DNA of 64,000 nt, taken from the NCBI GenBank assembly GCA_021405315.1, contig QWIH01000016.1:1-64000 (forward strand), written 5' to 3'. Below, piece by piece: positions 51,933-60,437 of this stretch. Every line of letters begins with the position of its first letter. Positions within the stretch are counted from its first letter, which is position 1. Origin of the DNA: Leptolyngbya sp. PLA1. GTDB taxonomy: Bacteria; Planctomycetota; Phycisphaerae; Phycisphaerales; UBA1924. A model generated the notes under the pieces. The model was given only the letters and a program-made list of their open reading frames with translations. It did no database searches and had not been told where the DNA came from. Made by a program: the position numbers and the translations under genes.

Positions 51933-53402
51933 TCAGGGGTGGTGCGGGGCCGGCTGGTCGGCATCGGGCGTGGCGGAGCGGTGAGCGTCGGAGTGGGCGG
52001 CGAGCACGCGTTCGAGCGACATGCCCCGGGAACCCTTGAGGAGCACGGCGTCGCCCGGTCGGAGCAAGGAGGCGATCCGGCCGACGTCCTCTCCACGGGC
52101 CGAGCCGATCGTGACGATCGTGGACCGAGCCGGACCGCCGGGCCACGCGCGAGCCGCGTCCGCGGCGTGCGCCATCAGGGGCCCCACGAAGACGGCGAGG
52201 TCGGGTGCGGCCCCGGCCACAGCGGCGCCGATCTCCGCGTGCACGCGCGGGCCCGCGTCACCCTGCTCGAGCATGTCTCCCAGCACGACGACGCGTCGCG
52301 CGAAGCCCGCGCAGGCCTCGTCAAAGGTCCTCAGGGCCGCGAGCATGGACTCCGGGTTGGCGTTATACGCGTCGTTGAGGAACCAGACCCCGGACGACTC
52401 GACCGGCTCGAGCCTCATCGGCGCGCCCCTTGCCGCGGCCAGCCCCGCCCTGATCTCCTCGTGCGAGAGGCCGAGCCTGCGGGCGACGGCGACGACCGCC
52501 GCGGCGTTCAGGGCGTTGTGCGCACCGAGGAGCCCGACCCGGAACGTCTCGCGCTCGTTCAGCGTGAAGGCGGTGCCCGACATTCCCGTCGAAACGGCGC
52601 TCACCCGCAGGTCCGCTTCGGCGCTCATGCCGAAGGTCAGTGAGATCGCCTGCTGGGCTGCGAGGAGGGGACGTGCGGCGTCGCGCAGTTCCGGCGAGTC
52701 CGAGCTGTGGATCAGGACGCCCCCCTCGCGCAGCCCCGCGGCGAGCGACGCCTCCTCGCGGACAACACCCTCGATGGAGCCGAAGCCCTCCAGGTGCTCC
52801 CGTCCGATGCTCGTGATGACCCCGATGTCGGGTGCAAGGGCCTCCGCGAGCGGGCGGAGCTCACCAGGGGCGTTGGTGCCGACCTCACAGATCAGGAACT
52901 GGTCCGTGCGCTTCGCCCCGAGCACCGTGAGGGGAACGCCAAGGTCGTTGTTGAAGCTCTTGGGCGACGCCGAGCCGCGTAAGTGGCGCCCGAGCACCTG
53001 CTCCAGCAGGCGGACGGTCGTGGTCTTGCCGTTGCTCCCACCGACGGCGATGACGCGGGTCCTCTCGAAGCTTCGTCGGTACGCGGCGGCGAGCCGGAGC
53101 AGCGCCGCGCGGACGTCGGGCACGCGGAGAACCCCGCGGGCAGGCGTGGAGGAGTCCAGGGGCAGGACCGACTCGGGCCGATCCACCACGACCAGCCCGG
53201 CGCCGCGGAGGAGTGCATCGCGGATGTATGCGTGCCCGTCCGCCTTCTCCGTACGCAGCGCGAAGAAAACCTGGCCGGGTGTGAGCGTGCGACTGTCGGT
53301 GGAGGCTCCGAAGAGTTCCACGGCCGGGGCCGAGGTGTCGGGTCTTTCGAGCCACGAGCCGCCGATGGCGGAGCGCACGCTGTCCGGTGTCCAGAAGGTC
53401 AT
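51933..53402 (-). CDS. murF: UDP-N-acetylmuramoyl-tripeptide--D-alanyl-D-alanine ligase
   Basis: Adds D-Ala-D-Ala to the UDP-MurNAc-tripeptide in the cytoplasm with ATP. 489 residues, slightly above the usual 450. P-loop AVGGSNGKTTTVRLLE near 112-127, the ATP-site Glu region EVGTNAPGEL near 165, the family Asn-Asp motif LNDAYNANPESM near 330, and VVLGDMLEQG near 355 follow in Mur ligase order. Start ATG 53402 overlaps the murE stop (ATGA). A frame beginning further upstream is inside murE and was rejected. No sign of frameshift or loss. Confidence 0.95.
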   Translation of the reverse strand: MTFWTPDSVRSAIGGSWLERPDTSAPAVELFGASTDSRTLTPGQVFFALRTEKADGHAYIRDALLRGAGLVVVDRPESVLPLDSSTPARGVLRVPDVRAALLRLAAAYRRSFERTRVIAVGGSNGKTTTVRLLEQVLGRHLRGSASPKSFNNDLGVPLTVLGAKRTDQFLICEVGTNAPGELRPLAEALAPDIGVITSIGREHLEGFGSIEGVVREEASLAAGLREGGVLIHSSDSPELRDAARPLLAAQQAISLTFGMSAEADLRVSAVSTGMSGTAFTLNERETFRVGLLGAHNALNAAAVVAVARRLGLSHEEIRAGLAAARGAPMRLEPVESSGVWFLNDAYNANPESMLAALRTFDEACAGFARRVVVLGDMLEQGDAGPRVHAEIGAAVAGAAPDLAVFVGPLMAHAADAARAWPGGPARSTIVTIGSARGEDVGRIASLLRPGDAVLLKGSRGMSLERVLAAHSDAHRSATPDADQPAPHHP

Positions 53403-54979
53403 CCGCGCGCCGTCCCGGCGACGGGCCGCCTCTGCTCCAGCCACCGCCGGGCGACTTCGCGGTCGTCGAAGTGGGTGCGGATGGTGCCCCCCGCGCCGTC
53501 GGAGATGATCTGCTCGGTCTCGTGCCCCTTGCCGGCGATGACCACGACGTCACCGGGCCTGGCCGTCTCGATGGCGTGGCGGATGGCCCGCTCGCGGTCG
53601 ACCTGGACGGTGAGGCGGCCTCGCGCCGCCGCGGGGATCCCCGCGAGCACCTCGGCGATGATGTCGCCGGGGCGCTCGGTCCGGGGGTTGTCGCTGGTAA
53701 GGACGAGTTCATCGGCGCACTCGGCGGCAGCGAGCCCCATGCGGGGACGCTTGGTCCGGTCGCGGTCCCCGCCGCAGCCGAACACCGCAATGAGTCGGCT
53801 TCCTTCCGTCGCTTCGCCCGCGGCGCCCGCGGCGGCGGCGAGGCGTTCGCCCCGGTGACCACGTCCGGGCATCGCGGCACCCACGGTGCGAAGGACGTTC
53901 CGCAGCGAATCGTCGCTGTGGGCGTAATCGACGAAGACAAAGATGCGATCAGCGGGGGTGGAAACCCGCTCCAGCCTGCCCGGCGGCGCCGTCACGCCCC
54001 GCAGGGCGAGTTCCAACTCGCCCGCGCTCAGGCCCAACGCGTGGCACGCGGCGGTGGCCTGCAGCACGTTCATCGCGTTGTAGTTCCCGATCAGCGCCAC
54101 ACGGGTCGTGATCTCTCCCCAGGGGCCACGCAGCCGCAGACTCATGCCGTCCATGTCGCCGCTGGTGATCTCCACGGTGCAGTCGGCGCCCTCTCCGCGG
54201 CCCGACACGGCGCAGGTCCAGACTGGCGCCCGGCATGTCGCCGTCACGCGGGGTGTCCAGGGGTCTGAGAGGGGCACGATGGCACGGCCCGCGGGGTCCA
54301 GCAGGCCAAACAGTCGGGCCTTGGCGTCCGCGTACGCCTCCATGGTCTTGTGATAGTCCAGGTGGTCGCCGGTGAGGTTCGTGAAGATGCCGACCCGGAA
54401 TAGGAGGGCATCCGCACGCTTCTGGTCCAGTGCGTGGCTGGAGACCTCCATCGCGAGCGCCCCGCAGCCGCCCTCGACCATCGAGGCGCACAAGCGACTC
54501 AGCTCGACCGCGGGGGGCGTGGTCATGGTCGCCGGTCCGACCTCCCGCCCGTCGTCGACCAGCACGGTGCCGATCAGACCGCAGCGCCGATCACGGGCGT
54601 TGAGCATCTGCCAGACCAGGAACGAGATCGTGGTCTTGCCATTGGTCCCCGTGACGCCGACCACGCTCAGGTTGCGGGTGGGGTACCCGTAAAACCTCTC
54701 GGCCAGCGCCCCGCTGGCCCCGAGGATGTCGGGGGCGTGCAGAACAGGCACGCGGTCGCAGGTCAGGTCCGGGTCATCAGTCACGATGGCAGCGGCTCCG
54801 GCGGCACAGGCGTCGCCGACGAACTTCCGCCCGTCCGCCACCCGGCCCGACCGGGCGACGAACAACGAGCCGGGCAGAACGGTCCGGCTGTCCTCCGTCA
54901 GGTCGCAGATGCGCACGCTCAGGTCGCTTCCCTTGGGCGCGCGGAGCGTGAGGCCGGAAATCAGGTCGCGCAGCAGCAT
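53399..54979 (-). CDS. murE: UDP-N-acetylmuramoyl-tripeptide synthetase, meso-diaminopimelate adding
   Basis: Adds the third residue of the peptidoglycan stem peptide. 526 residues. The P-loop GVTGTNGKTTISFLVW lies near 107-122 and TTPPAVELSRL near 155. SDNPRTERPGDI, near 433, contains the DNPR motif that selects meso-diaminopimelate over lysine. That indicates a meso-DAP cell wall, as in Phycisphaerae and unlike the older view of wall-less planctomycetes. Start ATG 54979 has a GGAGG 4 nt upstream and a TACCCT -10 box giving a leader of about 13 nt. First gene of murE-murF-mraY. Longer frames reading into the divergent region were rejected. Confidence 0.95.
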   Translation of the reverse strand: MLLRDLISGLTLRAPKGSDLSVRICDLTEDSRTVLPGSLFVARSGRVADGRKFVGDACAAGAAAIVTDDPDLTCDRVPVLHAPDILGASGALAERFYGYPTRNLSVVGVTGTNGKTTISFLVWQMLNARDRRCGLIGTVLVDDGREVGPATMTTPPAVELSRLCASMVEGGCGALAMEVSSHALDQKRADALLFRVGIFTNLTGDHLDYHKTMEAYADAKARLFGLLDPAGRAIVPLSDPWTPRVTATCRAPVWTCAVSGRGEGADCTVEITSGDMDGMSLRLRGPWGEITTRVALIGNYNAMNVLQATAACHALGLSAGELELALRGVTAPPGRLERVSTPADRIFVFVDYAHSDDSLRNVLRTVGAAMPGRGHRGERLAAAAGAAGEATEGSRLIAVFGCGGDRDRTKRPRMGLAAAECADELVLTSDNPRTERPGDIIAEVLAGIPAAARGRLTVQVDRERAIRHAIETARPGDVVVIAGKGHETEQIISDGAGGTIRTHFDDREVARRWLEQRRPVAGTARG

Positions 54980-54998
54980 CCATCCTCCGGGAGCGCCA

Positions 54999-55004
54999 AG
55001 GGTA
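54999..55004 (-). promoter_or_regulatory. -10 box of the mur operon
   Basis: TACCCT on the minus strand, about 20 nt before the murE ATG. The expected leader is about 13 nt and contains GGAGG. Same hexamer as guaB. Confidence 0.45.
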
Positions 55005-55084
55005 TCGGCCACAACGCCCGGGGCTCGCGCGAATTTGACACACCCGGCACGCGCTCTTCGGGCTTCTCCGGGGCGGGTCCGACC

Positions 55085-55090
55085 TAACCT
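55085..55090 (+). promoter_or_regulatory. Candidate -10 box of the amino-acid dehydrogenase gene
   Basis: TAACCT on the plus strand. It predicts a leader of about 70 nt that can fold, including CTTCGG against CCGAAG. A TTGACA at 55035-55040 is too far upstream to pair with it. Confidence 0.3.
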
Positions 55091-55166
55091 TCGGCCCGCG
55101 CACCGGCGTGGGCGCCGCCCGAAGGGGGCCGCGCTCAACCCGCCGCGCCGAGAGGAACGCCCACCC

Positions 55167-56453
55167 ATGGCAGACGGCTACAAGAAGTACCAGCGGTTCT
55201 TCGAGCGACCACCCGCGATCGTCGTGGAGTGGCACGATGACAGGACCGACGCCCAGGGATGGCTCTGCATCGACTCGCTCACCGGCGGCGCCGCCGGTGG
55301 CGGTACCCGGATGCGCGACCGTGGCTCGCGGGAGGAGGCGGTCTTCCTTGCCAAGACCATGGGGGTCAAGTTCCGCGTCTGCGGCCCGGACATCGGGGGA
55401 GGCAAGTCGGTCATCCGCTTTGACCACCTCAAGCACGCCCGCGACAAGCGGGGCGTCCTGGAACGCTGGTACAGGCACGTTGCGCCGTACCTCCGCCACT
55501 GTTACGGCACCGGGGGAGACGTCAACGTCGACGAGGTCAGCGAGGCCACGAAGATCATCAGCGAGGTCGCGGGTCTCGACCATCCGCAGCACGGCATCTG
55601 CGCCGGGCACATGTCTCCCGTCGACGGCGAGCCGATCGACGCGAAGGTCGGGAGGCTCCGGCATGGCTGCGAAGCCCGGGTCGTGCTCGAAGGTCTCCCC
55701 GGGCCCCGTGACGGGGCCTGGATGGTCGCGGACGTGGTCACAGGCCTTGGAGTCGCACGCGCCGTGCAGCGGTACTACCACGTGAGGGGCATGGAGCTGA
55801 AGGGCCAACGTGCCGTCATCGAGGGGTTTGGCGCGGTGGGGGCGTTCGCGGCGTACTACCTCGAGAACATGGGCGTAAGGCTCGTGGCGACCAGCAGCAA
55901 GGACGCCAAGGGTTTCCGAGTCGCCATCAACCCCGAAGGGTTCGACGCGAGGGCGCTGGTCGCGGGGCGGCAGGGCACCGGCCTCGGGGCTCCGGGGCGC
56001 GGAAAGCAGGCTGCGGTGCTCGCCAGCGACACCGCGGACGAAATCTTTGACGTCGAGGCGGACATCTTCATCCCCGCCGCGGCGTCGCACACGCTCAACG
56101 CCCGTCGCATCAAGCAGATCCGCAAGGCGGGCGTCAAGGTCTGGTCGTGCGGGGCGAACAACCCGTTCGCCTTCAAGACCAAGCGCCACGACCTCTCGGC
56201 CTGGGTCGGCGAGATGGCCGATCTGCAGCGCAAGGCCGACAAGCACTTCGCCATCATTCCGGACTTTGTCGCCAACTGCGGCATGGCCCGCACGTTCGCG
56301 TACCTCATGGGCGCGGGCGGGACGGTGGATGCCGCCAAGATCCTGGCGGACACCGAGCAGACGATCGACCGCGCGGTGGACCGTCTGGTTGACGGGTACA
56401 GGAAACCCACCGGCCTGCTCGGGAGGGGGTACGAAGTGTTTGTGCCGGATTGA
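55167..56453 (+). CDS. Glu/Leu/Phe/Val dehydrogenase family protein
   Basis: NAD(P)-dependent oxidative deamination of an amino acid; cytoplasmic, 428 residues. The substrate domain has GGAAGGGTRM near 41 and GPDIGGGKSVIRF near 77, including the catalytic Lys, then GTGGDVNVDE near 115 as the dinucleotide-side Asp motif. The Rossmann domain begins VIEGFGAVGAFAAYYL near 218. GGGKSV resembles leucine dehydrogenase (GGGKAV) more than glutamate dehydrogenase (GGGKGG), so a branched-chain or aromatic amino-acid substrate is likely but not proven. The start is chosen by an AGAGGA ribosome site 10 nt upstream, with the family homology beginning soon after. Divergent from murE by 187 bp. Confidence 0.9.
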   Translation: MADGYKKYQRFFERPPAIVVEWHDDRTDAQGWLCIDSLTGGAAGGGTRMRDRGSREEAVFLAKTMGVKFRVCGPDIGGGKSVIRFDHLKHARDKRGVLERWYRHVAPYLRHCYGTGGDVNVDEVSEATKIISEVAGLDHPQHGICAGHMSPVDGEPIDAKVGRLRHGCEARVVLEGLPGPRDGAWMVADVVTGLGVARAVQRYYHVRGMELKGQRAVIEGFGAVGAFAAYYLENMGVRLVATSSKDAKGFRVAINPEGFDARALVAGRQGTGLGAPGRGKQAAVLASDTADEIFDVEADIFIPAAASHTLNARRIKQIRKAGVKVWSCGANNPFAFKTKRHDLSAWVGEMADLQRKADKHFAIIPDFVANCGMARTFAYLMGAGGTVDAAKILADTEQTIDRAVDRLVDGYRKPTGLLGRGYEVFVPD

Positions 56454-56488
56454 GGCGGGGCTCGGGAGTCAGCGCCGGGTTCGTGGGC

Positions 56489-57436
56489 TCAGTTGCCCGC
56501 GGGGCCGCCGAAGTCCGTGCCCTCGAGCTTGCTCCGGTTGAGCATGTACAGCCCGACGAGCCAGTTGCCCATGACGTAGGGCTTCACCTGAAAGACGCCG
56601 GTCACATTGCCGGCGATGGCGTAGCGGTTGTTGCCGGTCGCCGGCTTGGCGAGGGTGACCTCGAGGGCGTCGTAGGGCGTGGGGGGCACCCCGATGCAGC
56701 ACCCGTCCCACTGGTTGAGCATCGCGAGGCACTCGCGTGGCTCCTCGACCATCAGCGGGAAGGAGATGTAACCGGAGATGCGAACGTGCTTGTCGTGCAG
56801 CATGGCAATGCGCTGCGGGATCTTCTTCTTGCCGGACTGGGGGTCGAAGGAGTCTGCGGCGGAGGTGAGCTGCTCCCACGAAACCTGATAGGGATCTTCG
56901 GGGGTGCCGGCGCCCTTGACAACGTACTTGCCGTCAATCAGGAGCGTGCCGTCTGCCTTGCGCTCGACCGTCCCGGGGGCCACGTCGTACTCGCCGATCT
57001 TCGCGGGCTCGGCGATGGGGCCTGCGGGGGCGTGGACGTCGGGGGCGATGCCGCCCGGGTTCGCCGGGGCGGGTGGCGTGGGAGCGACCTCACCCGGCGG
57101 TGGGGGAGCCTCGGCCGTGGGGTTCGTGGCGGCTGGGGTGGTTGGGGGCGCGTGCGCCGGGGGGACCACCTCTGCCACGGGGGCTTCGGTGGTAACCGGA
57201 GACGATGACGGCTGGGGCTTCGTGGGCTCCGGGGGCAGGTTCCGCAGGGACTCGTTCTCCGCCGCGGTCGCCGCGACTTCCGCGGCCAACTGGGCCTCCT
57301 GCTCCGCTGCCTTGACCTGCGCGGCGGTGGCCTCCGCCAAGGAGTCGATCGCGCGGCGCTGCTGCATGAAGGTGTAGCCGATGGCACTCACCGCCGCGAT
57401 GGCGACCAGCCCGATCAGCACCCAGAACACACGCAT
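56489..57436 (-). CDS. DUF3299 domain protein, ABC exporter partner
   Basis: 315 residues. One membrane helix (about 4-24, VFWVLIGLVAIAAVSAIGYTF) anchors a periplasmic protein. Residues 29-70 form a short coiled coil, and 70-150 is a Pro-rich linker. The conserved domain at about 165-315 has NQWDGCCIGVPPTPYDALEV with a Cys-Cys pair, characteristic of DUF3299. DUF3299 genes commonly sit with an ABC ATPase and FtsX-like permease, as here (three consecutive genes, same strand). The ATG has GAAGGAG 8 nt upstream. The presumed role is as a periplasmic accessory of a lipoprotein-type or metal-linked exporter; substrate unknown. Confidence 0.82.
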   Translation of the reverse strand: MRVFWVLIGLVAIAAVSAIGYTFMQQRRAIDSLAEATAAQVKAAEQEAQLAAEVAATAAENESLRNLPPEPTKPQPSSSPVTTEAPVAEVVPPAHAPPTTPAATNPTAEAPPPPGEVAPTPPAPANPGGIAPDVHAPAGPIAEPAKIGEYDVAPGTVERKADGTLLIDGKYVVKGAGTPEDPYQVSWEQLTSAADSFDPQSGKKKIPQRIAMLHDKHVRISGYISFPLMVEEPRECLAMLNQWDGCCIGVPPTPYDALEVTLAKPATGNNRYAIAGNVTGVFQVKPYVMGNWLVGLYMLNRSKLEGTDFGGPAGN

Positions 57437-57465
57437 GGTACAGCTCCTTCACGGTCCCGAACGCA

Positions 57466-57471
57466 ATGATA
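57466..57471 (-). promoter_or_regulatory. Possible internal -10 box before the DUF3299 gene
   Basis: TATCAT on the minus strand in the 74-bp gap after the permease gene. It would give a leader of about 23 nt with the GAAGGAG ribosome site. Confidence 0.3.
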
Positions 57472-57510
57472 GGGGGTTCTGCGCTCCGCTCCCGATCGGA
57501 AGCAAGGCGC

Positions 57511-58854
57511 TCACGCGGTGGGACGCAGGTTCCGCCAGACGCTGGTTCGGTAGGCCATGATGGCGGGAACCAGCCCCGCAAGGATGGAAAGGCCCAGGGT
57601 CATCAGAAAGATGTTGGCCAGAATCAGGGGCGATGTCTCGGGCGAGATGGAGATGCCGAGCCTGGAGCGGAGCACACCACTGGCGATCTGAGCGCCGATG
57701 AGTCCAACGCCCAGCCCCACGCCGGCCCCGAGCAGGCCGATGAACGCGGACTCGGTGATGATGAGTCCGAAGATGCGTCCGCGGCTCGCACCGAGCACAC
57801 GGAGCACCGCGATCTGTCGCTGCCGCTGCTGCATGGAGTTGTAGAGCGCGAGCATGATCCCCACGCCGCTGGAGGCCATCACGACCACCGCCATGATGAC
57901 GAGCAACTGGTTGATGTTTCCCACGATGGCGTCCAGCCTGCGGATCTCCTGGACGGGGCCGGCGACCGTGAGGGGCGCCGCCTGGAAGTCCGGGTGGCGT
58001 CGCAGGTGCTCCATCACGACCGGGACCGCCGCGGAGGCGTCCTGCCCGGGGCGCGTCGCAACGCGGAGGTAGATGTTGGTGATCTTGCGGTCCGCGTCGA
58101 TCAGGTCCTTCTCGGTGAGCGTCGCGTGATCGTGGTGCTCGTGGTCGTCCATGTGGTCGTGCTCGCCGGCGGCGTGCTCTCGCTCCAGGCGGTCCGCCGC
58201 GTGGATGAGCCACGAACTCGTGAGATTCGAGAAGAGCGCCCGATCATGGGGCGTGCCGGTCGGTGAGAGCACACCCACCACGGTGTATTTGAACTCGTCG
58301 TGCTCGTGCCCGGCGATTCCGCTGGAGCGGCTGGACGCCGCCCCGTGCGTCAGCACGACCCGGGAGCCGACCTTCAGGCCCGTGGCGCGTGCCGCGGCGG
58401 CGCCGACGACCAGCTCAAAGTCCTTCGCGAAGACGGCCCCGTCGGTGAACGTCCAGGTCGCGTCCTCCGCAGGCCGGAACTTCGTGAAGAACTCGGGCGA
58501 GGTCGCCAGCACGGGCCACTGGCCCCGGTAGCTGTCCCCGAGCTGCACCGGGATGGCGAACTCCAGGGGCAGGCTGCCCGCGATGCGCTCATACTCCGCG
58601 TACGCCACGGGCTTCAGGGGCGCGCCGGCGTAGAACATGCCGTTGAGCACGCTCACCAGCCCGCTTGCGTCGCGGCTGACGAGCAGGTGCACGTTCCCGG
58701 TGCCGCGTTCAAAGGCCTTTCGCCCCGAGGACTGCAGCATGAGCAGCACGAGCATCAGGCCCACGGCCACGGCGACGCTCAGCACGGTGGTGGCGGTCGA
58801 GAAGAGCCTCGTGCGCAGGCTCCGGGTGACAATGGTCCAATCAGTCATCGCCAT
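57511..58854 (-). CDS. FtsX/MacB-like ABC transporter permease with His-rich loop
   Basis: 447-residue inner-membrane permease. One N-terminal helix (about 18-42, ATTVLSVAVAVGLMLVLLML), a periplasmic domain to about 320, then three helices (about 320-345, 365-395, 410-435), the FtsX layout. The periplasmic domain includes an unusual histidine/acid loop at about 223-243 (HDHMDDHEHHDHATL), a plausible metal-binding segment. Family members of this type include DevC-like exporters. Start ATG 58854 has GGAG 6 nt upstream; the ATPase stop is 11 bp before it. Together with the ATPase and DUF3299 gene it forms one export unit. Confidence 0.9.
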   Translation of the reverse strand: MAMTDWTIVTRSLRTRLFSTATTVLSVAVAVGLMLVLLMLQSSGRKAFERGTGNVHLLVSRDASGLVSVLNGMFYAGAPLKPVAYAEYERIAGSLPLEFAIPVQLGDSYRGQWPVLATSPEFFTKFRPAEDATWTFTDGAVFAKDFELVVGAAAARATGLKVGSRVVLTHGAASSRSSGIAGHEHDEFKYTVVGVLSPTGTPHDRALFSNLTSSWLIHAADRLEREHAAGEHDHMDDHEHHDHATLTEKDLIDADRKITNIYLRVATRPGQDASAAVPVVMEHLRRHPDFQAAPLTVAGPVQEIRRLDAIVGNINQLLVIMAVVVMASSGVGIMLALYNSMQQRQRQIAVLRVLGASRGRIFGLIITESAFIGLLGAGVGLGVGLIGAQIASGVLRSRLGISISPETSPLILANIFLMTLGLSILAGLVPAIMAYRTSVWRNLRPTA

Positions 58855-58865
58855 GGCTGTCTCCG

Positions 58866-59546
58866 TTACGAAGCTGCTCCGGCGTGCCCGAGCGCCTCGC
58901 GCCTCGTGAAGCGGGAGGCGATCGCGGGGTCGTGGCTCACGCACAGGAGCGACGCGTTCCGTGCCTGGCAGGCCTTCTCGATGAGGTCGATCGCGTTCGC
59001 CGCGTTCTCCGGGTCCAGGCTGGCGGTGGGCTCGTCCGCGAGCACGAGGACCGGGTCGCACGCGACGGCCCGCGCGACCGCCACACGCTGCTGCTGTCCC
59101 ACGCTCAGGTTTTCCGCGTTCTCGTGCGGGTTGCTGATGCCCAGCGAGGCGAGGAGTCCAAGGGCGCGGCTCCGGTGTTCGGAAGAGGGAATGGCCGAGA
59201 ACATCATCGCGGCCATCACGTTCTCCGCCGCGGAAAAGCCCGTCAGCAGATTGAAGGTCTGGAAGATCATCCCGATGCTCCGTCCGCGGAAGCGGTCCCG
59301 CGCGGGGCCGTGCAACGCGTGGATGTTCTGCCCCGCGATCTCGATGCTCCCTCCGTCAGGGTCCATCAGGCCGCAGATGAGATTGAGGAGCGTGCTCTTG
59401 CCCCCGCCCGAGCGGGCGGCGACGAGCATCTGCTCGCCCTGCCCCAGAACAAGAGCGGGGATCCGCAGCTCGAAGGCTTCGCCCTCGCGGGGCCTGGGGT
59501 AGCGAAACCGAAGGTCGGTGATCTTCAGCGCTGGTGCATCGGGCAT
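58866..59546 (-). CDS. ABC transporter ATP-binding protein, LolD/MacB type
   Basis: 226-residue cytoplasmic ATPase for the adjacent permease. Walker A RSGGGKSTLLNLICGL near 44-59, Q-loop FQTFNLLTGFSA near 95, signature LSVGQQQRVAVARA near 145, Walker B VLVLADEPTASLD near 166, and switch His in VSHDPA near 200. The ATG at 59546 gives the family's usual N-terminus (LKITDLRFRYP); ATG 59591 would add 15 residues and overlaps the promoter. The class exports lipoproteins, small molecules or metals, so the substrate is open. First gene of the three-gene unit. Confidence 0.93.
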   Translation of the reverse strand: MPDAPALKITDLRFRYPRPREGEAFELRIPALVLGQGEQMLVAARSGGGKSTLLNLICGLMDPDGGSIEIAGQNIHALHGPARDRFRGRSIGMIFQTFNLLTGFSAAENVMAAMMFSAIPSSEHRSRALGLLASLGISNPHENAENLSVGQQQRVAVARAVACDPVLVLADEPTASLDPENAANAIDLIEKACQARNASLLCVSHDPAIASRFTRREALGHAGAAS

Positions 59547-59586
59547 CGGAGGTCCGCCTGTCTGGCCGCTTGTGCGGCGTGGGTGG

Positions 59587-59592
59587 AGCATA
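59587..59592 (-). promoter_or_regulatory. Candidate -10 box of the ABC exporter operon
   Basis: TATGCT on the minus strand, giving a leader of about 34 nt before ATG 59546. No -35 is apparent. Confidence 0.35.
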
Positions 59593-59641
59593 CTCGCAGA
59601 AAGCCGGGCCGGGCGCGCGTGCACCGCGGTCCCGACGGGCG

Positions 59642-60412
59642 TCAGGGGCAGCCGCCTCCCCCGATCATGTCGATGAGCGAGGCGAGGTCATCCTGGTCGG
59701 CGTTGCCGTCATGGTTCACGTCCGGGTCGATGCCGGTGGAGTTGCTCCCGCCTCCGATGACATCCACGAGGTAGCGCACGTCGTCCTGATCGGTGTTCCC
59801 GTCTTGGTTGAGGTCTGGGTCGCAGACCGGGGGCAGCAGGTACTGCCTCACCCAGCCGATCGCCGCGTCGAGCGTCGGGGCGTCGGCGCCGTTGCCGAAC
59901 ACGACCCAGAAGGGGTCCGAGGGACCGATCGCGGGGTCGCTGGACCAGAGCGAGAGCGTGAGCAGGTACACCCCGCTCCCAGCCGGCGGGAGGAGCGAGA
60001 ACTCCAGGTGGCGATGCCACTCGCCGTTGGAGCCCACCGGGAGCGAGAAACCATCCACAATGTGCGGGGTCTGCGGGGTGGTGCGCGAGAGGGTGCTGAA
60101 GGCGAGTTCCATCGGGGCGGATGAAATCGTCTCGAACGAGGCGCCGTCCCACAGCCTCAGGCTGTCCAGAATGCGAAATCCCACTCGAGAGTTGATCGGG
60201 AACGTCCCCGGAGCGCTGACAAAGCCGGGTTCATCGGTGTAGTCGGGGACGACCGCTCCCAACTCCGACGCGAAGATGCGCTGCGGGCCGTCAGTGTCGT
60301 TGGTTCTGATCGCGTCGTCGACCGTGAGGCGGATGTCACCGTGGTGGGGCTGGGCGGTTGCGAACGGGCTCAGCGCTGCGAAACAGGTGGAGATCAAGAC
60401 CCGAAGGTTCAT
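59642..60412 (-). CDS. Small secreted protein with GC-type dockerin
   Basis: 256 residues. The signal peptide is MNLRVLISTCFAALSPFATAQ. Residues 22-190 form an unrecognised beta-rich domain with HHGDIRLTVDD, WHRHLEFSLLPPAGSGVYLLTLSLW and related stretches; the pattern resembles planctomycete proteins that describe all-beta surface domains. The C-terminal 60 residues are the GC dockerin (CDPDLNQDGNTDQDD, DVNHDGNADQDD, GGGGCP). A GAAGGAG ribosome site decides the start. It follows the prepilin gene by 25 bp on the same strand, so the two may share a transcript. It is far from the other five dockerin proteins (about 22 kb). Confidence 0.82.
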   Translation of the reverse strand: MNLRVLISTCFAALSPFATAQPHHGDIRLTVDDAIRTNDTDGPQRIFASELGAVVPDYTDEPGFVSAPGTFPINSRVGFRILDSLRLWDGASFETISSAPMELAFSTLSRTTPQTPHIVDGFSLPVGSNGEWHRHLEFSLLPPAGSGVYLLTLSLWSSDPAIGPSDPFWVVFGNGADAPTLDAAIGWVRQYLLPPVCDPDLNQDGNTDQDDVRYLVDVIGGGSNSTGIDPDVNHDGNADQDDLASLIDMIGGGGCP

Positions 60413-60437
60413 GGCAGAGTCTCCTTCTCCCGGTGGT

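Noticed and set aside
55035..55040. TTGACA upstream of the amino-acid dehydrogenase
   Set aside because: The region 17 bp downstream is GC-rich with no -10-like hexamer.
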